From Climacium dendroides (taxonomy: Eukaryota > Streptophyta > Bryopsida > Hypnales > Climaciaceae): DNA of 64,000 bases. Under the pieces are notes generated by a model. The model saw only the letters and a program-made list of their open reading frames with translations. It made no database searches and was not told where the DNA came from. Both the position numbers and the translations under genes were made by a program. The stretch is from positions 15,752,047 through 15,816,046 of the forward strand of contig OX467087.1 of NCBI GenBank assembly GCA_950106755.1, read 5' to 3'. Below are positions 44,970 to 56,221 of this stretch, piece after piece. The first letter of the stretch is position 1. Every line of letters begins with the position of its first letter.

Positions 44970-46540
44970 ACAACTATTGTGGAGGGCAACGGAAGCAATA
45001 GAAACACATCAATATCATACGCAAGCATCTAGCAGAGGTTGGGCATAATCCGTTTCTAAAAAAGTCCATGATTGGAGGGGATTTCTTGAACGGATACCCT
45101 CCTAATGGCATTTGGGTTGAAGACATTGCCTTCGATGATGTTGAGGTTGTTGATGCCACTATTGATATTGACGACATCACAAATCCCATGGGCGACAACA
45201 GGGACAATCACACCTTTCCAATCCAAGATGACAAAGTTATAAATGAGGCAAGGAATCTTCTTCTAGACATACACTTCAATGGATAGTAGCAAGTGATGGA
45301 AGCCTAGCTTGGACCAAGGCCCAAGATTGAGGCAATGCATTGCATGTGGAAACAATGGGGGACAATAGTGTCCCCAATGATGACAACGGCGACGTTCAGA
45401 GCGACAACTTGCATGACATTAAAGAATTACATGAGCGTGTGACCACACCTCTCTACGATTAGCCACCATTGTTATTATAAACATGTGCATGGTATTCCAT
45501 GTTAGCAATAAATTTGCAAATGAACTATTTTGTTACTTATCCTCAAACATGCTTCCATGGGCTAATCAATTGTCTCGCACCTACTATGAGGCATGGAAGA
45601 TGATAAGGACATTGAGACTAGACTACAACAACATCCATGCATGCCCTAACAACTGTATCCTAAATGAAGAGGACAAAGTGGATTTGATGGGTTGTCTACA
45701 ATGTTCAACATCACATTGAATTGATGGCAACAATTCAATACCCGCGAAGGTAATTCAACATTTCCCACTCATACCAAGGCTGAGGCGGATGTTTTGGTCT
45801 CTAGAGATAGTCCAAATGCTCATTGGTTGGACAAAGCACGTTAGTGACGATGGCATCATGTAGTCGGTGGTAGACAACCTTGTATGGAAACATGTTGACA
45901 ATGATGCTATCTTCGACAATTTTGGTGTTGAGAACCACAATTTGTGAATTTGCATCTGGCCATGGCATTGGATGGCATCAATCCATTCAAATTGAACAAC
46001 AATAACTAGTCCACTTGGCTAGTGCTCATTTTCATCTACAACTTTGAGCCATGGTTTGTCACAAAAAATAATTTCATCTCACTATGCCTTCATATCTGAA
46101 GAAAACAATCCCCAACATCAAAGAACATGGATGTGTTCCTGTGTCTTGTCTTTAGAGAGTTGCTTACCTTATGGTCAAGTGTTGTAGCAAAAGATTTTTG
46201 GCAAGTAGAAGAATCTTGACGCTTCATTATGCGAGGTTTGTTGATGTGGATTATATCTGATTTTCCAACTTATGGACAATATCCAATCTTTGTTGCAAGG
46301 GATACAAGGGATGTCTTGAATGTGGACTCAAGATAGACTCAAAGATGTCTAGGACAGGTGATGTGCTTTCCAATCGAAGCACTAGAGGCTCCAAGATTGT
46401 GTATGACGGCATTCAAAGGTACCTCAACCACTACCACCCATATCGCAAAAATCATTGCTTCAATGGTAAAACCGAGCATCATCCAAAACTATTGAAGATG
46501 ATAGAGAAAGACATCATATGTTATGCAGCATGGTGACAAG
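44970..46540 (+). pseudogene. CACTA (En/Spm) TNP2-like transposase relic
   Basis: Frames read in order as TNP2 blocks. HINIIRKHLAEVG (about 45000) is the HL..G region. LPWANQLSRTYYEAWKMIRT and YNNIHACPNNCIL (45483-45700) match the YEAKK..LGL.Y..IHACPNDC block. ALDGINPFKLNNNN (about 45965) matches TDGFNPF. DFPTYG (about 46260) matches the end of the catalytic core. SKIVYDGIQRYLNHYHPYR (46390-46450) matches SK..Y.GHRRFLP..HP.R. Many stops and frameshifts separate the blocks, so no protein can be made. The first Cys and Asn changes in CPNNC also show decay. Confidence 0.7.
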
Positions 46541-47699
46541 CGTACTTGGATCTAGGAGGGAAGGAAAATGCCAAAGACGATTGGTGCATCGGACAAGAGT
46601 GTAACTCCTGAGCTCTCTATGAATTACCATATTGGTAGGTGTGTATCTGTGGTTGCATTCCAGAGCTCTAGTCAATTTTCTTTTCATGAGAGCTATACAT
46701 AGGAGATTGTTGAATTCAAAGTACACGTTTCAATGTTGTCGTTGTTAGGGATGTCTACGAAGACGTGCCAATGCAATGTAAAGTAATGCGCCGCATATAC
46801 TACACAAAGAGGCTTATATACAAATTTTATAGAACACTAGAGTGGATATCACAGTAAAAAAGTGCACACTACAACAAAGTATAGTCCAAGCAGATGGGCT
46901 TTTGATTTTACATTGTTACATTCCTCTTTGATAAACAAGTTTAGGGTGCAAGCAAGCTAATAGGAGCCACTCTAGCTGTAACCACTCCTTTGGGGGAGTT
47001 AAATTTCAAATTTGAAGAGGCACAATCTTAGATTTTCTTAATTTTTTTACTATTATATGCAAATATTATAAATGTGCCTTGTTTCAAGAAATGGTGGTAT
47101 TTGACAAAGTTGCAAATTGGATTAAGGACAAAAGATTGCGTGTAACCAACCCTTTTGGTCCTTAGTTCCTAGAATAAAATAATGAAGATGAATGAAAGGT
47201 TGGTACTAGGAGTGAATGAAAGCAGCAGTTGGACATCCGTAGAGGGAAACTTAGGATCTCTGTTTGAGGATTCTGATGAACATGAAGATCCTCTCATAAC
47301 TATCCATTACAGCAGACGTTCCTTCTACTCTCTGGCAACTACTGCCATATTGAAATTCTTGGTGGGAAGCTAAGAATCCTTTGTTTTTTCAAAGTTGTTG
47401 CTCACTAGGAGTCTAGGGTTCTCTGGAATGCATTGAGGTGTGCAACTTTTTGAACGTTGCAACTTGTAGTAGTGATTTTCCTTCATTGATTTAAAGAATT
47501 TGAATGTTGCAACTTCAAGGTTTAGGGTTTATGTTGTACACACGGCATTGAAGCGCATAAGGTTCAATGTAATTTATACTTGTTTTTCTTGAAATTGGTG
47601 ATTTAGGGTTTAGAAAATATGAAGAGTGTTGCCTTCGTTGTGTATGGTGGCCCCAATTTAAGTCAACCACGTGCAATGTTAGTAGTGTGAAATTTCTAA

Positions 47700-47760
47700 A
47701 GCATATTTGCAATGATGAGGAAGAATTTCCCAAATACTTCCTCATCATCGCAAATATACT
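47700..47760. repeat. Hairpin, 24-bp arms, 13-bp loop
   Basis: AGCATATTTGCAATGATGAG (47700) pairs with CTCATCATCGCAAATATACT (ending 47760), with two mismatches. Confidence 0.85.
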
Positions 47761-48200
47761 TCAGAGTAATTGACCATGTTGCGTTTAAGCACCTATGCGT
47801 TGAACCACAATACATTGTACTACAAGTGCTTCTTTGAAGTTTTGTAGTCGTTGATGGTTACATTGCAAGGAACTGAGGAATCTTGACTCCTTCTAATAGT
47901 GCTACAAGGACTATGGAGGAGTGAAAAAGCCTCCTATGCTTACTTCAAAATAACATATGTGTCTTTGTTTTTTTTAGTCCTTTGTTCTGATCTTGCATAG
48001 TGGCTAAGCACTGCTTGTATAATTGGTTCTTTGAGGTCATGAATTGTAAGGAATCTCAACAGGTAAGCATTGTCTACAAGTTGCTTGGTTTTGGTATTGT
48101 TGATTCTTTGAGGTTCTGAATTTTAAAGACCCTAAGTAGTAAAGTACTATCAAGTACTTGTTCACTATATGCAGCGTGGACAAGGACCTGTAGTCATTTC

Positions 48201-48323
48201 CAATCCTTTGTGGTCCTTACTTGTCCTTACCAGTTAATGTTGTAGTCTTCTGTAGTCCTTTTTGGTCCTCAGTTGTCTTTACCAATTAATGTTGTAGTCC
48301 TCTGTAGTCCTTACCAGTTAATG
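48201..48323. repeat. 52-bp tandem repeat, two copies plus a truncated third
   Basis: CCTTTGTGGTCCTTACTTGT starts near 48205 and recurs near 48257 as CCTTTTTGGTCCTCAGTTGT. Both run through ACCA(G/A)TTAATGTTGTAGTC. A shortened third copy ends near 48323. Confidence 0.75.
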
Positions 48324-48474
48324 GCATGCAACTAAACACTAATGCATAGGTGTGTGGAGTTTTTTACAGAATTCAAGAAAAGTTTTCCCAATGTGTCATG
48401 CGGATTGAGGACATTTGAGGGCTTGAAGTCTTAGTGGGTACAAAGGTTAAAAGCATGGAATACTTGTTGTTGCA

Positions 48475-49320
48475 GGTACCACCAGGATTTTGACCACCTT
48501 CGAGATGGCTTGAATAAAATGCACCGTGATTTGGAGGGTGTGCACAAAACCTGCATATGTTCTTGTATTGTTTGTTCAACGCTCACTGATTTTGAAACCA
48601 TGATTTTGGAATGTAATGCACACAATGAGGTCTATGAATGTCTAACTCACCTTTGAAATTTAGTTTTGTGCGAGAAGGACGAGTTTGACATGTGGTATAA
48701 GCACGATTGTCTTTTAGGGAATGGTTTGAAATGCAGATTGAATAACCTCAAGATTTGTTCCCATGAGGTCTATTCAAAAAAATTGGTAGAATGGAAACGC
48801 ACTAGCTATGAGACAATTGGCATGGGGGAGGACGAGAAGTCCAAGACTTGCAATTCAAAGAATTATTCTCTTCTGTCCTTGAGGGTACTGCCATATCTTG
48901 TATAGATTTCTTGAAAAACTACTCCATGAAGGTGCAGAATGAGATGCAGTCCATGCACGCTACATTCATTAGGCTTGCACTAGTCTACTATTACCGGGAT
49001 GTGGATTAATTGGTGTTGAGAATCTCCTTCCTCAACATTTGTTAGCGGAGCACAACAGAAGTTATCAAGTGGGTACAATCAAAATGTCAAAATGCTCACG
49101 CTTTTCATGAGACGAATGTACACTATTCCTTGTGGATGGTGCATGTATGCTAGAGAACTTATGTTGTACTCAACTAACAAGTGTCAAGGAAAGAGAATCC
49201 ACATCCGTTCCAAAGAGGAAAGATTGACTATTTCCAACTTCAAGAATGTAATGTGGAGTAATGGAAAAGGACAATGGATCCCAATTGCCTTCTATCTCCC
49301 TGATGGAAGATGATGGAGGA
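48475..49320 (+). pseudogene. Transposase-like relic of an unassigned family
   Basis: Translated blocks DHLRDGLNKMHRDLEGVH (about 48490), then a Cys-rich part with KHDCLLGNGLKCRLNNLKIC (48702-48760), then FLKNYSMKVQNEMQSMH (about 48908-48958) recall a transposon protein family whose members carry DFAENY...QNEVQS..W, read as part of an RNase-H-like core. The normal Asp of that block is not evident here, and the frame shifts at least once near 48900. The call rests on remembered motif layout, so the family name is left open. Confidence 0.35.
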
Positions 49321-49434
49321 AGGTGTTCACAACGGATGCCGCCCACATTGCCTATGGGAGCACCGTCAATAGATGTTGAATGATGTTGGTCATGGCGTTC
49401 CTTCTTTGTTGTAAGTCATGTTCCGTGATAATTC

Positions 49435-49816
49435 AAAGAGCAGTTAGTGCTACTAAATTCAATCCATCATGGAGGAATCCTTTGTAATTGACAACAATAT
49501 GGGCAATTTTGTTAAAATGGCAACATTCCACTACTTTGACAGATTTTATAGTTTAGAATTGGCAATCTAAAGTATACAAACGTCTTAGATGTCTGAAATC
49601 TATACCATTTTTAGATGTTTAGAATCTACCTCGACTCGGTCTAGCCTTTGGAGAATGGCGCCTCTTTTTGCTCAAACGGCTTCGGCTATAAGTAGCACTA
49701 ACTCGAGCATGGAGTGATGAGACCGAGAATGGAATGATGAGAGTGGATTGCTCCATGCTCTCATTGCTCTCATCACTCCATGCTTGTGCTAGTGCTACTA
49801 AAGAGCAGTTAGTGCT
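49435..49816. mobile_element. Foldback insertion with 17-bp flanking direct repeats
   Basis: AAAGAGCAGTTAGTGCT occurs at 49435-49451 and 49800-49816. Between them, 49691-49724 and 49766-49799 form an inverted repeat (AGTAGCACTA..TCG/ACA.AGCATGGAGTGATGAGA). This may be a small element with unusual direct repeats, or a local rearrangement. Confidence 0.5.
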
Positions 49817-50218
49817 TGAGCATTGAGGCCCACCAAGCCATGAACAACAACGTCCTCAATCATCTAAGAAGTGATAGTTCGGCAAGTGGCAAAGTTGGAA
49901 ACGTGTTGAAGATGGTAGGGAGGGGCATTGGGAGGAATTGCAGCAAGCAGGAGGCAGTTCATGGTCAGCTACAAAAAAACAATAAAAATGTAACTTTAAG
50001 AAAAATGACAACCAAAAAATATATATTTTCTAGAGGAAATAGAAGAGAGAAAGACAAATCCAATGGTGTCATTCAATCTTCAATTACATACCTCAATTAA
50101 AAGTTATAAGCGTTGCAAGTTTGAATTGAAGCGGCGAGAATCCACTTCTCCGCATGAAATCTCCACGGTAGTCACCAAACAAAGGAAGAGCGGAGCAAGC
50201 AAAAAAAAGTTTTGCATG
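49817..50218. other. Non-coding spacer
   Basis: An open frame at 49816-50100 is basic and low-complexity with no domain. I see nothing else. Confidence 0.35.
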
Positions 50219-50366
50219 GGAGGCAAAAATTGGAGTTCCCCAGGGAAGGACCAGAATGTGATGGTGGGAGGCAGAAATTTTAGTTTCCCAAGAAAGGGCC
50301 AGAAATTGTCGGCGGTCGGCGAAAATTAGAGCATTCCTAGGAAGGACCAAAATTTGACGGTGGGAG
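50219..50366. repeat. ~49-bp minisatellite, three copies
   Basis: Each unit reads like GGAGGCAAAAATTGGAGTTC followed by CC.GGAAGGACCA.AAT.TG..GG. Copies start near 50219, 50268 and 50318. It lies within short open frames on both strands, but periodic sequence explains those. Confidence 0.7.
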
Positions 50367-51258
50367 TGAAGTGCCCCAACACTATTTACACATAAGTTGG
50401 AAAATAGTGTTAGGGGTAAAAAACAAAAAACAACACTAATTATCACTTAATACTATTTACTCGACTATTTACCAATTTTAGTATAGTGGATATGCCAACA
50501 CCCACATGGAAAACATGCCATGCGAAATTTCATAGCATCGGGGCCGCAGTCATGTCATGTCGGAATGAAAAATCACCTGAAGGAGTGGCAACCCATTCAC
50601 ATTTGGTGGATTTCTACTTCACTTGATTCTCATTTGGAAATGTTCTTGTCTTAATTACCTTAGGTTGGTTCGATCAACTACTCAACTTAACATAAATGAA
50701 TGGTTAGGAGGTCGAACAATTAGCATGAAGGTTGGGTATTGAGTCCAATGCATTGTCACCTTGAGCTGCTTACAATACCTTATAGTCTATAAAATTCTAG
50801 AGAAAATCAACAACTTTGTAAGCTAATTGAGAGTAGATATTTTAGATGTGTCATAAACCTCTCCCAAAGGGCTCAAACTAAAATAAAAAAGTTTCAAAAT
50901 ATATTTCTATCTTTTGAAAATTCAAAAAAGTTTCTTCTTTTTAATGGCACATTTGTTACATTCCTTGAAGTTTCCGAAATGATTTATTTCAAACCTTGTA
51001 GATATGGAAGTAGCAACTTTGGGGCTTGGGCATGTAGGAAAGTTATCATAATATTTAGTTTTGATGTTTGTGAAGATATGATTTGTATGACAGTTTGACT
51101 TGCATGGATGGTTGGTTGAAGACGTGAATTTTCTTAGCTTATTTTCACTCTTGTACTCAACTTTTCTTATGAAGACTACTTTGTTTATGTACCTTTCCTT
51201 TGGATAGACTCCCTCTGTTTATAGACTCCTATAACCATTTGGATTTCTATGTTCACAG
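50367..51258. other. Intergenic stretch upstream of the kinase-like exons
   Basis: I searched for earlier ceramide-kinase exons (glycine-rich GDGT and GSGN motifs) and did not find any here, so the gene appears 5'-truncated within this window. Confidence 0.4.
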
Positions 51259-51625
51259 ACAGCTTTTGAGTTTGACTAAGCATAGTGCGGATCCTTTAAA
51301 TTTCTCCTTTGTTGAGCACTATAAGGTATGGAGTTGGATATATGACTAGCACTTTTTTGTACTCTTGCATAGTTGATTACATAGTATAAAGTAGTAGCCA
51401 TGCTTCTTACAAAATTTTAATACCATAGTTTGATCACTATATGTCTGTGTACAACTTTGTAATCTCTCTTTTTTTATGTTGGAGACACCTTTGTTCACAT
51501 TTAAATTGCATGGAGACAAGGAAAGTGTTTGGAATGTGGATGGTGAACTACTTATAGCTCGTCAGATTATGGGGCAAGTATTCCATGGGCTTGTTACACT
51601 CTTTGCAAGGGGGCCGAAAATTTGA
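51259..51625 (+). pseudogene. Last two exons of a ceramide/sphingoid-base-kinase-like gene
   Basis: Exon A (51259-51325) follows a good acceptor (TATGTTCACAG) and reads QLLSLTKHSADPFNFSFVEHYK before donor GTATGG. Exon B (about 51485-51625, phase 0) reads on through SVWNVDGELLIARQIMG and VFHGLVTLFARGPKI to a TGA stop. The W-N-x-D-G-E-L and H/GLV.LFARG patterns are the end of ceramide kinase, where the C-terminal domain closes on the lipid site. No upstream catalytic exons are seen, so this is probably a 5'-truncated pseudogene, although distant exons beyond a large intron cannot be excluded. Confidence 0.5.
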
Positions 51626-53006
51626 GCATGTCAAGAAGATCTCTTTTTTGTTCAACAGTGGATGTACATTATTGTGCTTATGCACTACAAGGGATCAAAT
51701 CATTAGCAATAGTTGTTTCCAAATTGCAAACTGTTCTGAGTGCCAATTGTAATTTGAGAAGTACACAAGGCCAAAATAATCAAACAACCCTTCAGTTATT
51801 AGTGCTAGTGAAGCCTCAAAATTTATGGATGTTTCATCTGCGATTGAAAATCATATATTGAGTAAAGTTCTAAACAGAAAAGTAAAAACATTCCATGCTA
51901 TGTTATCTGTTTCTCTTTTGGTATCCAAGGATCTCTATTTCGCTGTGTTCAATTACATGCTAATAATTGTAGTGTCGCTTTTCTCCGGGGTACACCCTAC
52001 ATGATTGGACAATAAGATGCTGAACTGAAGTCTTTTCCTTAGAAATCTGAACCCCTCTCGAAAAGAATGAGGTCTGGTGTTATGAATTTGCCGGAGATTC
52101 ATCATGCGGTGCTCCCGTTCAACGGTACAGTTATAAACAGTTTAGCACCTCCCCAACTGTAACGTCAAATCCATCTGCCTGTGTCCTGAAATTGAAGTGG
52201 GCACACTGTAGAAGTGGGCCGAACAAAATGCCAAATTCTGGATACAAGAAGAGGTTCTAACCGGCTATATCCTTGGGCTGCTCAGCTAGGAACTGATGGG
52301 AGCTTGTATTGGGCAGTTAAAATTTGCTTGTTCTTGATGGAGAAAAGATGGGAAACCATTGTTTCTATTTTAAAAGTGGTTTATTTCTTAAACTCCTAGT
52401 TTTTTGTTTGGTTATACAACCTAAAATACTGAAATTAAGACAGTAATTTATTGCTTTCACTTGGCTAATTTTACACTAATTGTGGTATTTCCTTCTTCAT
52501 TGGCACAACCACAAAGAGGCATAGACTTCAAGTCAAGTCTTGCAAGGGAGACAAGTTTATTTGAACTTCAAAAATACAAGGAAACAAGTAGCACAACCAA
52601 AAAGAAGTGTGTACTTAGGTCAAACCTAGTAGAGGAGACAACCAATGAATGAATGAACTTCATGTAGTGTAACAATAATATACTTACTATGTCTACTTAC
52701 AACAAAAAACAATGTCTATATAGTTTCAAATTCTAAAAAGAATTTTCAAATCATAATCTTGAGTAGCAATAGAACATGTTCAATACACATCTCTATAATC
52801 AATCTCAAAAGCACACTACTAATGAAGACTCTCTACCTTAAAATTTGTAGAGGACGTTCATTGTCCATTCCTTTAGAAATCAATTGAAGAGGGTTGCATT
52901 GAAGATGCTTGTTGATAGCCATAGCATTCGCATTGTTGACTAGATTTTGACAAGCTCCAAGTGTTGCTCATCCTTTCCAAATCCAATTGTCTAGTCATCA
53001 AGATTA
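51626..53006. other. Intergenic stretch, probably including both genes' 3' flanks
   Basis: No further coding sequence is recognised. A diverged 84-bp direct repeat lies near 52505-52645 (GCACAACCACAAAGAGGCAT and GCACAACCAAAAAGAAGTGT). The part from about 52,650 rightward is likely 3' untranslated sequence of the minus-strand receptor kinase. Confidence 0.4.
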
Positions 53007-56000
53007 TTAATTTGCAATAATTTCGTTGAGCTCCTCCTCAATGGTGAGATTCTCGCCATGACGTCGATATAGATTCTTGGAAGGCAATGACAATAACAAG
53101 TTCTCAGACACAATGGTATGTCCTCCGGAGTTCAATTTCAAGAACTTTTGGGATTCATAGGATTGCCTGAGCTCCCCCGTACTTGAGAGCACTATGACAT
53201 CAGAGTTTGTGTCATTTTGCAAGATGGAAATAATGCGAGCCATGCTAGGTCGCCTCTCTCCTTCATTTTGGATGCACTGCAGTGCAAGCTTTATCACTCG
53301 CTGCACATTCTCTTTTTCTTCATCGCTTAATTGCAATGACGAGTCCACCAATTCCATTAGCCTATTTTCTTTATATAGCTTCCAAGCCTGAGCAAGGGAA
53401 ACAAGAATAAAATTCAATCTCACTTCCAAATGATCATAGAGCTAGATTCACCAGAGCATAACTAACATTAGTTCATAATTCATTGAATCACTAAGACTTA
53501 CATATGGTAATCCAACCTATATGTATCAAAAAATTTCATCAACAAAGAATTGGTATACAAAGTAGGAAGAAACTATGGAATCATATCTTTTGACAAAGAA
53601 TAAATTTGTTGTGAAGATTTGAAGTAATCTATCCTAAAGCCTATAAGTGCCACTAAATAGCCCTCAAAATTGAAAGAAAATGAATCCATAATAGTCATCT
53701 TAGTTATTGACATGAAATAGACAATTTTCTATTATAAATGGTTGGAATAGCAAGGCTCTAACATGTCAATGTTCATTAATATTTTTACACCCAAGAATGT
53801 ATAAACCTAATGTGGCCACAAAGACACTCCTAGGAAGTCACTTGCATATCCCAAGGTGCCATTGTTGCATTTCAAAAAATTCAATTACTTCACTATTCCA
53901 AAAAGGCACATTTAAACTTTTTATATGAGCAATCCTTGAAATAGCATAAATAGTTAGGGAACCCAAATAAGGTGGCTTACCTTACATCAAACACAATATT
54001 TCTAATTGTAGTATGACATTGACAAATCTAACACCAACCCTCTAGAACATTGAATAAACTATGCTCAACTTACCTTCTAAAAAATCATGAAGAAGCTAAT
54101 ATATAATTTTGTTTATTTGTTTCAATAAGTCTTTTCTAACAATGCAATGTTTTTCAATCAATCTAATGATAATATAAAATAGAGGATCCCTTTAATCTAA
54201 ACCTCTTGGAACATGATCAATCAAATGGTCATTTCAAAATCATAAACCCTTCACCCTAAAAGTGTTAAATATGAAACGAAGCTTAGTAGTCTCCATTTTG
54301 TGGAGTAAGACGACATAGTTGGTGTTGATGGGATGAGAGGACATACCCAATCAGAGAGATATAATTGGTCAATTGGCAAGCTCTCATCAATGTTCCGTCG
54401 ACCACAAATAATCTCCAAAACTAAAACCCCAAAGCTGTACACATCCACTTTGTCGCTTAGTTGGCCACGCGCTGCATACTCAGGTGCCAAATATCCTCTG
54501 CCAATTCATTCATAGATTATTTGCATTAGATTTCCTATCACGGATGCTTCAAATTAATGGCTCTTTGTTCATAAGATCCAATAATAGCCAAAAGGAAAAA
54601 AAGAGTTGCCTAGATAACTGAATCATTAACTCCAACTTGTATCAAATGTTGACGTTATTGTAGTGAATAGATTGTGACACTTTGTTTCCATTTAGTAAAT
54701 GAATACAAGCACTCAAAGGTTAGCTGGAAGAAATATTTAGGCTTGGATAAGGCTTACTTAGTGCCGGCAACATGGATAGTCATAATATGACTTTGTTCAT
54801 CTGGAAAGAGCAAGGCCAAACCAAAATCTGCAATTTTGGGCTCCAGATTCCTATCAAGTAAAATGTTGCTAGCCTTGATGTCCCGATGGATGACTCTTGG
54901 TTGTGCATCTGCATGAAGGTAATTCAAACCACGAGCAATACCTAGACAAATCTTCAATCGCTCAGCCCAACTTACCACTTGCCTCCCTGGTCCTGCGATA
55001 CAATCAAGATCAATTGATTCAATACAATAAAAAATTATGGGTCTACATAATTTGCAATGCACAAGCAATCACATACATAAGCCAAAGGGAGACTCTAAAT
55101 TTGTTTTCAACCCTTGGGAATAATCAAGTGAAACAAGAGAATCCCAAGACAATATTATTACAAGTAAATAGAAACAAATCCCATCTAGTCTAAAAGAATG
55201 TTGAAACTCCAATGAAAGGTAATGAGGAAATGCAGAGGCTAATATGTAGAGGATGCTGAAATTCTAGATAATACATATAATAATTCCAATTAATTTGGCT
55301 AAAAATTAGTACCAAGTAGAATTTGGTCTACATCCAAGTTGTCGACATACTCATAAACCAAGATCCTTGCAGATTCACGAAGGCAACATCCTTTCAAGTT
55401 CACAAGGTTCCTATGTTTCATTCCGGTGATGAGGACAATCTCATTTGAGAATTCATCAAGGCCTTGTGTTGTCTTCATGAAGAGCAGCTTCACAGCCACG
55501 ATTTGTCCACTTGGCAATACGCCCTGAACATTATATTACCATATTACCCATGATTATCCATTAGAACTATTCAAGCAAGTACTTGTGTTTGTCAAACTAA
55601 TAAATCCCAAGCAACTAAATTTGTGATAGTTTCAATTGCCTAAATAAAACCTCAAATCTAATCCAAATTAAATTTTTAAAGCTCTACACATGGGAATGTT
55701 ACTATTGTGGCACTACCTTTGTAACACGTCATTTTATGAATCTAACTATTCTAGTATGCATCAAGTGTTACTATGTTAAGTAGATTATATGTCAATAGAT
55801 CTTGAGGTGTAAGGAGGTTACTTTATACACAGCACCATAGCTGCCTTGTCCTAGTTTATTGACTTCATGGAAGTCTCTTGTGGCAACCCGCAACTCATTA
55901 TATGAATATATAGTAGGCTTGATGTCAAACTCGACAAATTCTGCAACCAAGGTAGATAGTTAGTAAAATTCAACTTTAGTTGAGATTGAAACTATGCATT

Positions 56001-56221
56001 CTTCACAGACATGATGGTATACAAATTATTTTACATAATCCAAAATAGGAGTGCATAGGGTAAGGTCAACCCACTCTCTTGAAAATATAGCAACAATTTT
56101 TTTTTGTATCTTCTGTTTTTGAGAAGAATTGTGCCCACGATAATCGACAAGATGGTAATTATCACAACCACGCTAGTACATGCTGAGATGATGATAGTCC
56201 TACGATTACTCCGCTTAATAG
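53007..56221 (-). other. Receptor kinase exons 11-16: membrane span and kinase
   Basis: Exon 11 gives the membrane span ([20 protein letters not shown]) and a basic stop-transfer run. Exon 12 carries the nucleotide loop, exon 13 the ATP-binding Lys (211 nt, the length usual in this family), exon 14 the HRD and DFG loops, exon 15 APE and the VYSFGVL helix, exon 16 the C-lobe end and a 60-residue tail. It is an RD-type kinase with catalytic residues in place. Confidence 0.88.

Larger units (their letters stand above)
46541..48400. other. Non-coding spacer between two transposase relics
   Basis: The 63-codon frame at 47182-47373 has no domain. There is a hairpin at 47700-47760 and a 52-bp tandem repeat at 48201-48323. 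Part of it is probably the 3' end of the CACTA relic. Confidence 0.4.
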
